Notes: a model not told the origin generated them from the sequence alone. Shown: positions 34,702 to 43,371, counted from the stretch's first letter. The stretch is DNA of 64,000 bases from Desulfurispora thermophila DSM 16022 (GCF_000376385.1 NZ_AQWN01000005.1:62001-126000), one strand, 5' to 3'. Made by a program: numbers and translations.

Positions 34702-35451
34702 GTGGAAGAGCAGGAACTATTGAAGCGCGGGCAGGATCTGGCCCGCCAGGTGATAAGCAAAGGGCGCCCGGCCGTGACCGATTTTCTGGATCCGGCCAGT
34801 CTGGATATGCTAAAATTAAACCTGGCTCGCCGGGGTGAGGTGGGAATGCGGGCGGACGGCGGTTATGAAGGCGCCGAGCGGCAGCGCCTGGTGCTGTTTC
34901 CCCCCGATTGGCCGGAGCAGCAGGCCGACAGCCAGATCGTATGCCTGGAAATCACAGGCAGCTTCGGCGACAAATCACCCTCCCACCGCGATTACCTGGG
35001 TGCCCTGCTGGGTTTGGGCATCCGGCGGGAAAAACTGGGCGACATCCTGGTGGAGCGGGAGCGCGCCCTGGTCTTTGCCGACAAAAAAGTGGCCCGCGTC
35101 ATTTTAGAGCAACTTACCGCCGTGTCCATCTGGCCGGTTACCGTGCGCCAGGTGGAAAAAGAGCAAATTGTCGTGCCGGACAAGTCCTACCGGGAAATCA
35201 AGGCCAGTGTGGCCTCGCTGCGCCTGGATGCGGTGGCGGCGGCCGGTTTCGGCCTGTCCCGCAGCAAAATCCTGCCCTTTATTGCTGCCGGCTATGTGCA
35301 GCTGAACTGGCGCGAATGTCTGAACCCGGCCGACCGGGTGCAGGCCGGGGATGTCATCTCGTTGCGCGGCCGGGGTAGGATCAAAGTGGTGGACGCGGGT
35401 GGCACCTCGCGGCGCGGCCGCACCTTTGTCCTGTTGCACCGGTATGTGTGA
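34702..35451 (+). CDS. ylmH: YlmH family S4-domain RNA-binding protein
   Basis: A cytoplasmic ribosome-associated RNA-binding protein. It has the YlmH core (TDFLDPASLDMLKLN, SHRDYLGALLGLGIRREKLGDILV) and a C-terminal S4 domain (LRLDAVAAAGFGLSRSKI, AGYVQLNWREC, VQAGDVISLRGRGRIKV). The start is unclear. A perfect AGGAGG at 34681-34686 lies 15 bases before GTG 34702, abuts TTG 34687 and is nine bases before an ATA codon at 34696; further GTG codons lie at 34648-34660. The protein is 249-268 aa depending on this choice. Confidence 0.88.
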   Translation: MEEQELLKRGQDLARQVISKGRPAVTDFLDPASLDMLKLNLARRGEVGMRADGGYEGAERQRLVLFPPDWPEQQADSQIVCLEITGSFGDKSPSHRDYLGALLGLGIRREKLGDILVERERALVFADKKVARVILEQLTAVSIWPVTVRQVEKEQIVVPDKSYREIKASVASLRLDAVAAAGFGLSRSKILPFIAAGYVQLNWRECLNPADRVQAGDVISLRGRGRIKVVDAGGTSRRGRTFVLLHRYV

Positions 35452-35462
35452 GGGGAAAGCCC

Positions 35463-35750
35463 ATGCTATATTTTAAAAGTGACGCCGGGGGAGTTACATT
35501 TAAAGTGCGCGTGCAGCCCCGCGCCGCCCGGGATGAACTGGGCGGCCTGTGGGATGACAGCCTGAAAATCCGCCTGTGCGCTCCGCCGGTGGAAGGCGAG
35601 GCCAACCGGGCCTGCTGCAAGTTTTTAGCCGGTCTGCTCCGGGTGCCGGTCAGCGCGGTGGAAATATTGAAAGGTCAAACCGGCCGCAGCAAACTGGTGC
35701 GGGTGAGGGGCCTTGATGAGCAACAGGTTCGCCAGCGCCTGGGGTTGTGA
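35463..35750 (+). CDS. yggU: DUF167/YggU family protein
   Basis: A 95-aa single-domain protein with the YggU pattern: FKVRVQPRAARDELGG, LKIRLCAPPVEGEANRACCKFLA and VEILKGQTGRSKLVRV. Function is unknown. It occupies the position between ylmH and ileS where divIVA stands in Bacillus. ATG 35463 has a GAGGGGA site. Confidence 0.88.
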   Translation: MLYFKSDAGGVTFKVRVQPRAARDELGGLWDDSLKIRLCAPPVEGEANRACCKFLAGLLRVPVSAVEILKGQTGRSKLVRVRGLDEQQVRQRLGL

Positions 35751-35784
35751 ATAAATGGCCAATTTACCCGTGGAAAATGCCATG

Positions 35785-35824
35785 CCGCCCGTCAGTTTAT
35801 CCGGGGCGGGTTTTTCGCTTTTTG
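35785..35824 (+). terminator. Terminator upstream of ileS
   Basis: CCGCCC and GGGCGG form a stem followed by TTTTTCGCTTTTT. No T-box motif is visible in the 166-bp leader, which is notable because many Firmicute ileS genes have one. Confidence 0.55.
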
Positions 35825-35916
35825 TACCTGTTCACCAAATATTACCGCATCCGCATGTTTCCGGCCGGTGCGGCCGGTTGGCATACAACCAATTGTGAAC
35901 TGGAAGGAGCTAACCC

Positions 35917-38703
35917 ATGGATTATAGCAAAACACTCAATCTGCCCCAGACCGACTTTCCCATGCGGGCCAATTTGCCCCAGCGGGAGCCCGAGATACTC
36001 AAATTCTGGGAAGAAATAAACATTTATGAACTGGTGCAGCGTAAAAACAGCGGCCGGCCCAAATTCATCCTGCACGACGGGCCTCCTTACGCCAACGGGC
36101 ACATCCACCTGGGGCACACTCTGAACAAAGTGCTCAAGGACATGGTGGTGAAATTCCACAGCATGAGCGGTTACAACGCCCCTTATGTACCGGGCTGGGA
36201 CACCCACGGTTTGCCCATTGAACAGCAGGCCATCAAAGCCCTGGGCATCAGCCGCCATAAAACCGATGTGCTGGAATTCCGCCGCAAGTGTAAAGAATAT
36301 GCCTTAAAATTTGTCGAAATCCAGAAGGAAGAGTTTAAACGCCTGGGAGTGCGGGGCGATTGGCAGCATCCCTACCTCACCCTGATGCCCCATTTTGAAG
36401 CCGCCCAGATCGGTGTTTTCGGCGAGATGGCCCGGCGGGGCTACATTTACAAGGGCTTAAAGCCGGTTTACTGGTGCGCCGGCTGTGAGACCGCCCTGGC
36501 CGAGGCCGAGGTGGAATATAACGACAAAAAATCGCCCTCCATATATGTGGCCTTTGCCGTGCAGGACGGCCGGGGCCTTGTGCCCGAGCAGGATACTTAT
36601 TTTGTCATCTGGACCACCACCCCCTGGACACTGCTGGCCAACCTGGCCATCTGCCTGCACCCGGAACTTACTTATGTGTTGCTGGACGCCGGCACGAAAA
36701 AATATGTGGTGGCCAGAGAACTGGCGGGCAGTTTCCAGACCGCTGTGGGTCTGGAAAACGCTGTGCAGGTGCGCGAATTTAAAGGCAGCGAACTGGAGCA
36801 CATTGTCTGCCGCCATCCCTTTATTGACCGCACCTCGCCTGTAATTCTGGGCGATCATGTTACACTGGAGGCCGGTACCGGTTGTGTGCACACCGCGCCC
36901 GGGCACGGGCACGAAGACTTTCTGGTAGGTCAGAAATACGGCCTGCCCGTGCTGTCGCCCGTGGACGGCCGGGGCCGCTTTACGGCCGAGGCGGGTCAGT
37001 TTGCCGGCCAACTTTACCACGAGTCCAATGCCGGTATTATCGAAACACTGCGTCAGCGGGATGCGCTATTGGCCGCGGGTCAGATCACGCACAGCTATCC
37101 CCACTGCTGGCGTTGCAAACAGCCCGTCTTTTTCCGGGCCACCGAGCAATGGTTCGCTTCGGTGGAGGGGTTCCGCCAGGCCGCCCTGCAGGCCATTGAC
37201 CGGGTGAAATGGATCCCGGCCTGGGGCCGCGACCGCATTTACAACATGATGGCCGGGCGGGGTGACTGGTGTGTCTCCCGCCAGCGCACCTGGGGCGTGC
37301 CCATCCCCATCTTTTACTGCACCGCCTGCGGCAAACCGGTCATTACCGGGCAAACCATCAGCCATTTGCAAAACCTGTTTAAGCAGCACGGCTCCGACAT
37401 CTGGTTTGCTGCACCGGTGGAAGAGCTCATCCCGCCCGGTCTTACCTGCCCGGACTGCGGGGCGAGCGCCTTCAGCAAGGAGACCGACATCATGGACGTT
37501 TGGTTTGACAGCGGCTCCAGCCACCTGGGCGTCCTGCAGCAGCCCGAAATCTGGCCCGAACTGGCCTGGCCGGCCGATCTCTACCTGGAAGGCAGCGACC
37601 AGCACCGCGGCTGGTTCAACAGCTCACTTTCCACCGCGGTGGCCGTTACCGGCCAGGCACCCTACCGGGCCGTGCTGACCCACGGCTTTGTGGTGGACGA
37701 GCAGGGCCGCAAGATGAGCAAATCGCTGGGTAATGTGGTGGACCCGCTGCAAGTGATCCAGCAAATGGGCGCCGATGTGCTGCGCCTGTGGGTGAGCTCG
37801 GCCGACTACCGGGGCGACCTGGCAGTTTCGCCCAATATCTTAAAGCAAATTGCCGAAGCCTACCGCAAGATCCGCAACACCTGCCGCTTCTTGCTGGGCA
37901 ACCTTTACGACTTCACCCCGGGCCGGGACGATGTCCCCTATGAGCAAATGCTGGAAATTGACCGCTGGGCGCTTTTAAAGACCCACCGGTTGATAGAAAA
38001 AGTGCTGCAGGCCTATCGCGATTACGAGTTTCACGTGGTCTACCACGCTGTGCACCACTTCTGCACAGTGGATATGAGCGCCCTTTATCTGGATATAATT
38101 AAAGATCGCCTGTACACCACCCGGCCGGACGGTCCGGCCCGGCGCAGCGCCCAGACCGTGCTCTACCACATTCTGGATGTGCTGGTGCGCCTGCTCACTC
38201 CGGTGCTGGCCTTCACCAGCGAGGAAATCTGGCGTTATTTGCCCAAAAAAGAGGGGCAGCCCGTCAGTGTACAGTTGCTGGACATGCCCCTGGTGAACGA
38301 AGCCTATCTGGATCCCGAACTGGAAGAAAAATGGGAGAAACTGCTGGCTGTGCGCGCCGTGGTCACCCGGGCGCTGGAAAAGGCCCGCCAGGAGAAGCTG
38401 ATTGGCAATTCCCTGGAGGCGGCCGTGCGCCTGTACGCAGACGGTGAACTGCTGGCTTTCCTGCAGCCGCTGCAGGAGGATCTGCCCACGGTGTTTATTG
38501 TTTCCCAGGTGGAACTGGTGGCCGGTCCCGCGCCCGCTGCCGCTTTCACCGCCGAGGAGCAGCCCGGCTTGGCCGTGCTGGTGGAGCGGGCGGCCGGCGA
38601 AAAGTGCCAGCGCTGCTGGATGTACCACCCGGCGTTGGGTCGGGACGCGGCGCATCCCGCGCTGTGCCCGCGCTGCGCCGCGGTGGTTAATGCTAATAGT
38701 TAA
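35917..38703 (+). CDS. ileS: Isoleucyl-tRNA synthetase
   Basis: Class I synthetase charging tRNA-Ile, 928 aa. The HIGH region is HDGPPYANGHIHLGHTLNK, followed by the CP1 editing domain (TTTPWTLLANLAI, GTGCVHTAPGHGHEDF), DVWFDSGSSH, the KMSKS motif GRKMSKSLGN, the anticodon-binding domain and a C-terminal zinc finger (CQRCWMYH ... CPRCAAVV). Features fit the bacterial-type IleS. ATG 35917 has a GGAAGGAG site. Confidence 0.98.
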   Translation: MDYSKTLNLPQTDFPMRANLPQREPEILKFWEEINIYELVQRKNSGRPKFILHDGPPYANGHIHLGHTLNKVLKDMVVKFHSMSGYNAPYVPGWDTHGLPIEQQAIKALGISRHKTDVLEFRRKCKEYALKFVEIQKEEFKRLGVRGDWQHPYLTLMPHFEAAQIGVFGEMARRGYIYKGLKPVYWCAGCETALAEAEVEYNDKKSPSIYVAFAVQDGRGLVPEQDTYFVIWTTTPWTLLANLAICLHPELTYVLLDAGTKKYVVARELAGSFQTAVGLENAVQVREFKGSELEHIVCRHPFIDRTSPVILGDHVTLEAGTGCVHTAPGHGHEDFLVGQKYGLPVLSPVDGRGRFTAEAGQFAGQLYHESNAGIIETLRQRDALLAAGQITHSYPHCWRCKQPVFFRATEQWFASVEGFRQAALQAIDRVKWIPAWGRDRIYNMMAGRGDWCVSRQRTWGVPIPIFYCTACGKPVITGQTISHLQNLFKQHGSDIWFAAPVEELIPPGLTCPDCGASAFSKETDIMDVWFDSGSSHLGVLQQPEIWPELAWPADLYLEGSDQHRGWFNSSLSTAVAVTGQAPYRAVLTHGFVVDEQGRKMSKSLGNVVDPLQVIQQMGADVLRLWVSSADYRGDLAVSPNILKQIAEAYRKIRNTCRFLLGNLYDFTPGRDDVPYEQMLEIDRWALLKTHRLIEKVLQAYRDYEFHVVYHAVHHFCTVDMSALYLDIIKDRLYTTRPDGPARRSAQTVLYHILDVLVRLLTPVLAFTSEEIWRYLPKKEGQPVSVQLLDMPLVNEAYLDPELEEKWEKLLAVRAVVTRALEKARQEKLIGNSLEAAVRLYADGELLAFLQPLQEDLPTVFIVSQVELVAGPAPAAAFTAEEQPGLAVLVERAAGEKCQRCWMYHPALGRDAAHPALCPRCAAVVNANS

Positions 38704-38725
38704 AGCTAAAGGTCAATTCAACCCT

Positions 38726-38935
38726 GCGGGTGTGCTTTTCCTGAGCGAGTCCGTCCGGAGTGCCGGCTCAAGCATCCAGCGAGGGCGTGGCAACGGGCCG
38801 GGAGGCGCGGACAGGACGTCCGCGCCAGCCCCAGTTGAGATAGGATGTCGAATCTGGGGCGGCCCGGCCCGTCCACGTCCGAGCTGTTGATGCTGCCCGG
38901 CACGGAGTTCGGACGAGCGAAGGAAACACACCCGC
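38726..38935 (+). repeat. Repeat family A, full-length 210-bp copy
   Basis: This copy lies just after ileS, bounded by GCGGGTGTGC and CACACCCGC, with the shared central hairpin and a CCCCAG/CTGGGG side stem. A further degenerate end fragment in the opposite sense (GACGGGCTC then GGAAGGCGCACC) follows at about 38946-38974, suggesting repeated insertion or rearrangement here. Confidence 0.85.
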
Positions 38936-38994
38936 ACTGGTTAACTCCGACGGGCTCACCCCGGAAGGCGCACCTTCATAACGAGCAATGCTGG

Positions 38995-39168
38995 TCAGTT
39001 GTTCCGCAGCCGCCGGGCCAGGAGGCCGCCGATGCGGCCGCTCTCCACACCATTTAAAGCGCCCCAGCCCTGGCTGCGGATCTTGTCCGCCAGTCCCAGC
39101 TCGGCGGCGATTTCCCACTTCAGCGCCTCTTTGCGCAGCTCGGCTGCGCTTTTCTTTTTCCTGGTCAC
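38995..39168 (-). CDS. Small acid-soluble spore protein, alpha/beta type
   Basis: A 57-aa basic protein encoded on the minus strand from GTG 39168, with an AAGGAGGAGAG site five bases upstream. It has the alpha/beta SASP signature: KWEIAAELG, which contains the germination-protease cleavage context, GWGALNGVESGRIGGLLARRL and a Lys-rich N-terminus. Such proteins coat and protect spore DNA. It lies 21 bp after the deacetylase gene on the same strand, so the two are probably co-transcribed late in sporulation. Confidence 0.85.
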   Translation of the reverse strand: MTRKKKSAAELRKEALKWEIAAELGLADKIRSQGWGALNGVESGRIGGLLARRLRNN

Positions 39169-39189
39169 ACTCTCTCCTCCTTGGCCTGG

Positions 39190-39978
39190 CTACTGCGCTG
39201 GAGCCACCTGTCCGGCCCGCAAGAGCTCGGATACCGTGACAAATTTATAACCGCGCATCTGCAGTTCTTTAATGACCAGTTCCAGCGCCTGGACCGAATT
39301 GGTGCGGTCACCGCCGCAGTCGTGAAAGATCAATATGTCACCCTTTTGTACATGGTGGGTGATGCGTTCGGCAATCCGCCGGGGTGGGGTGCCGGCCCAG
39401 TCCTTGGCGTCATCGGCCGCTGTCCAGAGCACTACCGTGTATCCCTTGCGCCGGGCGGCCTGAAGCTGAGCGGCACTGATTTGCCCGCCCGGTGGCCGGA
39501 AGAGGGTGGTGCGGTGACCGGTTATCTTGTACACGGCTTCTTCAGCCATATCCAGTTCCTTCTCCATGTGGGCGATGGATTTGAACCCGTACGGGTGGTA
39601 AAAAGTATGGTTGCCAATTTCGTGCCCGGCGGCGTGGATGCGGGCAATCAGGTGCGGTGAACGTTCCACCTGCCGGCCCACCACAAAAAATGTCGCCCTG
39701 GTCTGGTATTTTTGCAAAATATCCAGCACCTGCGGTGTGAAGGTATTGCTGGGCCCGTCGTCAAATGTAAGAGCCAGCAGGGGCTGCTCTGTGGGCACCC
39801 TGGTGACGACCGCAGCTGTAGAATTGTCACTTTTTTTCCGGTCCGCGGTTGATGTTTTGCCGGTGACCGCCCAGTTGCAGTTGTGCGCTGCAGCGGGAAA
39901 GGCAAGACAAAGCAACGTGCCCAGTGTGATGCATAAGATCACAAAATAAGCAGGCTGTTTTTCCACCATCCTTGGCAA
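39190..39978 (-). CDS. Polysaccharide deacetylase (NodB family), exported, spore-type
   Basis: A secreted or membrane-anchored deacetylase of about 262 aa. The N-terminal signal segment (VEKQPAYFVILCITLGTLLC) is followed by the NodB domain with LTFDDGPSNTF (catalytic Asp), GHEIGNHTFYHP (metal-binding His pair), LFRPPGGQ and DILIFHDCGG. Related enzymes (PdaA/PdaB) modify spore cortex glycan. The start is uncertain: TTG 39978 and ATG 39969 are near an AAAGGAG site, while the frame is open to 40056. The SASP gene follows directly. Confidence 0.9.
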   Translation of the reverse strand: MPRMVEKQPAYFVILCITLGTLLCLAFPAAAHNCNWAVTGKTSTADRKKSDNSTAAVVTRVPTEQPLLALTFDDGPSNTFTPQVLDILQKYQTRATFFVVGRQVERSPHLIARIHAAGHEIGNHTFYHPYGFKSIAHMEKELDMAEEAVYKITGHRTTLFRPPGGQISAAQLQAARRKGYTVVLWTAADDAKDWAGTPPRRIAERITHHVQKGDILIFHDCGGDRTNSVQALELVIKELQMRGYKFVTVSELLRAGQVAPAQ

Positions 39979-40085
39979 TGTGTGGCCAGCTCCTTTATCA
40001 CCGGAAAAAGGGGGCGGCAATAGCCGCGCAAAAGTATCCGGCTTTATCATCTGCATAATGACATAAAATAGCTTGTGCCGGTAGA

Positions 40086-40117
40086 CAAAAAATAAACCTT
40101 CTCAATATTTGAGAAGG
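40086..40117 (-). terminator. Terminator after the cotE-like gene
   Basis: On the minus strand CCTTCTCAA and TTGAGAAGG form a perfect 9-bp stem with loop ATA, followed by TTTATTTTTT. Confidence 0.85.
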
Positions 40118-40152
40118 CGATCAAATTCTGGCATTGTGTGCCGCCAGCTGCT

Positions 40153-40665
40153 TTATGCATCCATTTCCAGCACTTTTACCCGCACTTTGGTTTCGCCCAG
40201 TACTTCCACATAAATACCCAGTTCAAAATCCAGCCGGATGCGCCCATCGACAACTTTCGCCTCCTGACAGACCGGTGCCTTGATCATACTGGCCCGGGCG
40301 CCCAGCAACTGCTGGCTCTGTGTGTCAAAGTCCTGCAGCGGGATGATTTCTTCAAAGTTGATGGCCTGCTTGATCAGGTCGGTGCTGCGGCCGCCGCCGG
40401 TTGCGTACCAGATGTGCACCTCAAAGATGCCGTCGATGCGCACACCGGTGCCGTCGTTGCCCGTCACTATTTCCGGTTCCCGCAGGCTGACCTGGGTGAT
40501 GGCGGTGCCCAGCACCTGGTGCACATCGGATCCGCCGGCAGTAGAAAACTGCTGGGTGTAATGGAAAAACTTCTTGGCAGTGCCACAGACAGCCTTGGTA
40601 ATAATCTCCCGGTAGCCGCTGCGGGTGGGCAAGGGCCTTGCTTCAGGCATGTTTTGTTCGCTCAC
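40153..40665 (-). CDS. cotE: Outer spore coat morphogenetic protein CotE-like
   Basis: A 170-aa protein resembling Bacillus CotE, which organises the outer spore coat in the mother cell. Seen features are the near-identical start motif GYREIITKAVCG, the YDVNVWY-like FEVHIWYATGG, and the C-terminal VEVLGETKVRVKV. It has an N-terminal extension of about 20 residues before the YREII motif. GTG 40665 is chosen for an AAAGGAGGG site. A strong terminator follows. Confidence 0.88.
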   Translation of the reverse strand: MSEQNMPEARPLPTRSGYREIITKAVCGTAKKFFHYTQQFSTAGGSDVHQVLGTAITQVSLREPEIVTGNDGTGVRIDGIFEVHIWYATGGGRSTDLIKQAINFEEIIPLQDFDTQSQQLLGARASMIKAPVCQEAKVVDGRIRLDFELGIYVEVLGETKVRVKVLEMDA

Positions 40666-40833
40666 TTGACGTCGTCCCTCCTTTGGCTGAGGAAATATCA
40701 CCATATACTATGATCCACACCCGGTGGTTGTTACAGGAACCTGGCGCACTCCGGCCGGTAAAACAAGATCGGGTGGTGACAGGAGGCCACCGGCGGTTTA
40801 TACTGTAAAGAAAGCGCGGGTGGTGATGCTTGT

Positions 40834-41424
40834 ATGGCACCTCTGGTCATGGCCGTGCTGGGTAGTCCACGGCTTGTCGGCAACAGCGCGGTAATGCTGG
40901 AAACATTCTGCCAGGGGGTAAGTGATGCCGGCGGCAGGGTGGAACTTTACAACCTGGCCCGGTTGAGAATTGCCCCCTGTCAGGCCTGTGGCGGTTGTGA
41001 GCAGGACGGGGAATGTGTGGTGCAGGACGATATGGTTGGGCTGTACCGGGCTTTGGAACGGGTGGACGGTCTGGTGCTGGCCGCACCGGTGTACTTCGGC
41101 ACCATCAACGCCCAGACCAAGGCCTTCATCGATCGCTGCCAGGCGCTCTGGGCGCGCCGTTTTGTGTTGGACCGTCCGCCTTTATCGCCCGGTAAAAAGT
41201 GCTTTTATCTCTGTGTGGGCGGGCGGCCAACCTTGCATTATTGCCAGAATGCCCTGGCTGTGCTGAAAAACCTCTGCTATGTATTGAACATGGAACTGGC
41301 TGGTCACCTGGCCTTTCCCGGCGTGGACAAGCCGGGCGAAATTATTGCCCTGGCGGATGCCCTGCGCCAGGTGCGCCAGGCGGGGAAAGAGTTTACCCGG
41401 TCTTTAGTCCAAAAGAGGGAGTGA
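40834..41424 (+). CDS. NADPH-dependent FMN reductase / flavodoxin-fold iron-sulfur flavoprotein
   Basis: A 196-aa flavodoxin-like protein: VLGSPRLVGNSAVML is the FMN phosphate loop, followed by CQACGGCEQDGECVVQDDM, a Cys cluster common in iron-sulfur flavoproteins, and APVYFGTINAQTKAFIDR. The Cys spacing CxxCxxC plus a further Cys could hold an Fe-S cluster or simply a Zn/redox site. Substrate is unknown. It lies 5 bp before larE, so the two are probably co-transcribed. Confidence 0.85.
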   Translation: MAPLVMAVLGSPRLVGNSAVMLETFCQGVSDAGGRVELYNLARLRIAPCQACGGCEQDGECVVQDDMVGLYRALERVDGLVLAAPVYFGTINAQTKAFIDRCQALWARRFVLDRPPLSPGKKCFYLCVGGRPTLHYCQNALAVLKNLCYVLNMELAGHLAFPGVDKPGEIIALADALRQVRQAGKEFTRSLVQKRE

Positions 41425-41429
41425 AATAA

Positions 41430-42290
41430 ATGCTGGATGTAGCCGGTAGTGCTCAGGGCGGGATGGATGAGCTGGAGGAGCTCAGGTCGGCCGGAGAAAG
41501 GTTAAGGCAAATTCTATCCGGGTACGGCAGTGTGCTGGTGGCCTTTTCCGGTGGGGTGGACAGCACCCTGCTGCTGGCCGCGGCGCTAAAAGTGCTGGGT
41601 AGGGAAAAGGTGCTGGCCGTGACGGCGGACGCTCCGTTTATCAAGCCCGGTGCCGTGCAGCGGGCCGGGCAACTGGCACAGGGAATGGGGGCGCGCTGGC
41701 TGGCCCTGCCCGGCCGGCAGATGGACGACCCTTCCTTCACCGCCAACACGCCGCAGCGCTGCTATTACTGCAAAAAGATATTGCTGGCCAATCTGGCCGA
41801 CCTGGCCGCCCGCCAGGGTCTGTGCGGCGTCGTGGAAGGCAGCAATGCCGATGACGCCCGGGCTTACCGGCCCGGCCGGCGGGCGCTTAAGGAAGCCGGT
41901 GTGGGCAGCCCGCTGGAAGAAGCGGGGCTGGGCAAGGCCCTGGTGCGGCAGCTGGCCCGGCGGTGGGGGCTGCCCAACTGGCAGCAGCCGGCCGAGAGTT
42001 GTCTGTGCACGCGCATCCCCTACCACACACCCCTTACACCTTCGCTTTTGGCTCAGGTTGCCGCCGCCGAGGAGTTGCTGCACCGGCTGGGCTTTACCCT
42101 GGTGCGGGTGCGCTGCGAGCCGGGTATGGCCCGCCTGGAACTGGCGGAAAATGAGCTGGAGCGGGCTGTGCAGCCTGATGTTCGTGCCGCCCTGCTGGCC
42201 GGTTTGCGGCAAATGGGCTTTGGCCGGGTGGTTCTGGACCTGGCCGGGTACAGGAGCGGCAGCTGGGATGGCGAGAGATTGTCGGACTAG
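41430..42290 (+). CDS. larE: ATP-dependent sacrificial sulfur transferase LarE-like
   Basis: PP-loop enzyme of the family that thiolates the pyridinium precursor of the nickel-pincer cofactor. The 286-aa product has the AMPylating motif VAFSGGVDSTLLLAAAL, a CYYCKKILL pair, VEGSNADD and ESCLCTRIPYHTPLT in the region of the sulfur-donating Cys. The four Cys residues (CxxC and CxC) exceed the single catalytic Cys of sacrificial LarE and may mark a cluster-binding form. larA, larB and larC are not in the window, so the partner pathway is not shown. Confidence 0.82.
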   Translation: MLDVAGSAQGGMDELEELRSAGERLRQILSGYGSVLVAFSGGVDSTLLLAAALKVLGREKVLAVTADAPFIKPGAVQRAGQLAQGMGARWLALPGRQMDDPSFTANTPQRCYYCKKILLANLADLAARQGLCGVVEGSNADDARAYRPGRRALKEAGVGSPLEEAGLGKALVRQLARRWGLPNWQQPAESCLCTRIPYHTPLTPSLLAQVAAAEELLHRLGFTLVRVRCEPGMARLELAENELERAVQPDVRAALLAGLRQMGFGRVVLDLAGYRSGSWDGERLSD

Positions 42291-42364
42291 TACTACAGCG
42301 TAAACTAGCGGGTGTGCGAAGCATGCACACCCGCTGCTGACAAATTTAAATTGCGCTGTAGTAC
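42290..42364. repeat. 75-bp nested palindrome containing the family A ends
   Basis: Outer inverted repeats GTACTACAGCG (42290-42300) and CGCTGTAGTAC (42354-42364) enclose a perfect 10-bp hairpin GCGGGTGTGC-GAAGCAT-GCACACCCGC (42308-42334). The inner hairpin equals the two outer tips of repeat family A joined together. It lies between larE and the next gene. Confidence 0.7.
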
Positions 42365-42407
42365 CAGATATGGAAAGGAGTGACTGCGCCGCTAGTTGCG
42401 CAAAGCA

Positions 42408-43358
42408 ATGCGGAAAGCAAACCGTCATTATAACAGACCCGGCATTATTCAACCTGTATTGACCCTGTTTTTGGTTTTGTTGTTGGTTTTTCTGGCGGGG
42501 TGCCAGCTGGCTGGTTCAGGGGGCAAATCGGCTACAACCGCTGGGGTTATGGAACAGGGTGCCCGGCCGGACCGGCTGCTGGTGCATGTGCTGGATGTGG
42601 GGCAGGCCGACAGCATCCTGGTGCAGCTGCCGGGCGGCCAAAACATGCTCATTGACGCGGGCAACAACGACGACGGGCCTTTTGTCGTGGATTATCTGCG
42701 CCGGGCCGGTGTGCAATCAATTGATTATTTAATTGGCACCCATCCCCACGAGGACCATATCGGCGGCCTGGATACCGTGCTGAAAAAATTTCCGGTGAAA
42801 CACATATATATGCCGGAAATAGCCTACGATACCAAATCATACCATGACGTGCTGCGAACGGTACAGCAGTGCGGCCTCACAGTGACCAACCCGGCGGCCG
42901 GTCAGGTGTTGCTGCGGGAAAAAGCAGGCAATCAGGAACTGAAAGTGGAAATACTCTGGCCCGACGCCCGCAAAGTGCTTTTCTATGACGAGGTCAACGA
43001 CCATTCCATTGTGACCAGGGTAAGCTACGGGCGGAATAGCTTTCTCTTTACGGGCGATGCCGGGCGCCAGGTGGAAAAGGAACTCATGGACAGCAAAGCG
43101 CCGCTCAAAGCCGACGTTTTAAAAGTGGCGCATCACGGCAGCAACTCGGCCACCAGCAATGCCTTTTTACGGGCGGTGCAGCCGGCGATAGCGGTGATCT
43201 GTGTGGGGCAGGGCAACGACTACGGCCATCCCCACCGGGAGACCATGCAGCGCCTGATCAAAAATAAAATCCGTGTTTATCGCACGGATCAGGACGGCAC
43301 CATTGTTTTTACCAGTGACGGAAAAACTATTGATGTCCAAACAGAAAAACATAACTGA
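42408..43358 (+). CDS. ComEC-like metallo-beta-lactamase lipoprotein
   Basis: An exported hydrolase of about 316 aa. A lipobox (FLAGCQ) ends the N-terminal hydrophobic segment; the rest is a ComEC C-terminal-type MBL domain: VHVLDVGQADSILVQLPGG, LIDAGNN, GTHPHEDHIGGLD (metal ligands), LFTGDAG and LKVAHHGSNSATS. There are no ComEC membrane helices, so this is a free-standing surface form. ATG 42408 or TTG 42396 may be the start. Substrate is unknown; nucleic acid or phosphoester is possible. Confidence 0.85.
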   Translation: MRKANRHYNRPGIIQPVLTLFLVLLLVFLAGCQLAGSGGKSATTAGVMEQGARPDRLLVHVLDVGQADSILVQLPGGQNMLIDAGNNDDGPFVVDYLRRAGVQSIDYLIGTHPHEDHIGGLDTVLKKFPVKHIYMPEIAYDTKSYHDVLRTVQQCGLTVTNPAAGQVLLREKAGNQELKVEILWPDARKVLFYDEVNDHSIVTRVSYGRNSFLFTGDAGRQVEKELMDSKAPLKADVLKVAHHGSNSATSNAFLRAVQPAIAVICVGQGNDYGHPHRETMQRLIKNKIRVYRTDQDGTIVFTSDGKTIDVQTEKHN

Positions 43359-43371
43359 TAATTGTCCGGCA

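Noticed and set aside
35751-35916. T-box upstream of ileS
   Set aside because: The conserved GGTGGNACCGCG sequence is absent; only a simple terminator-like hairpin is seen.
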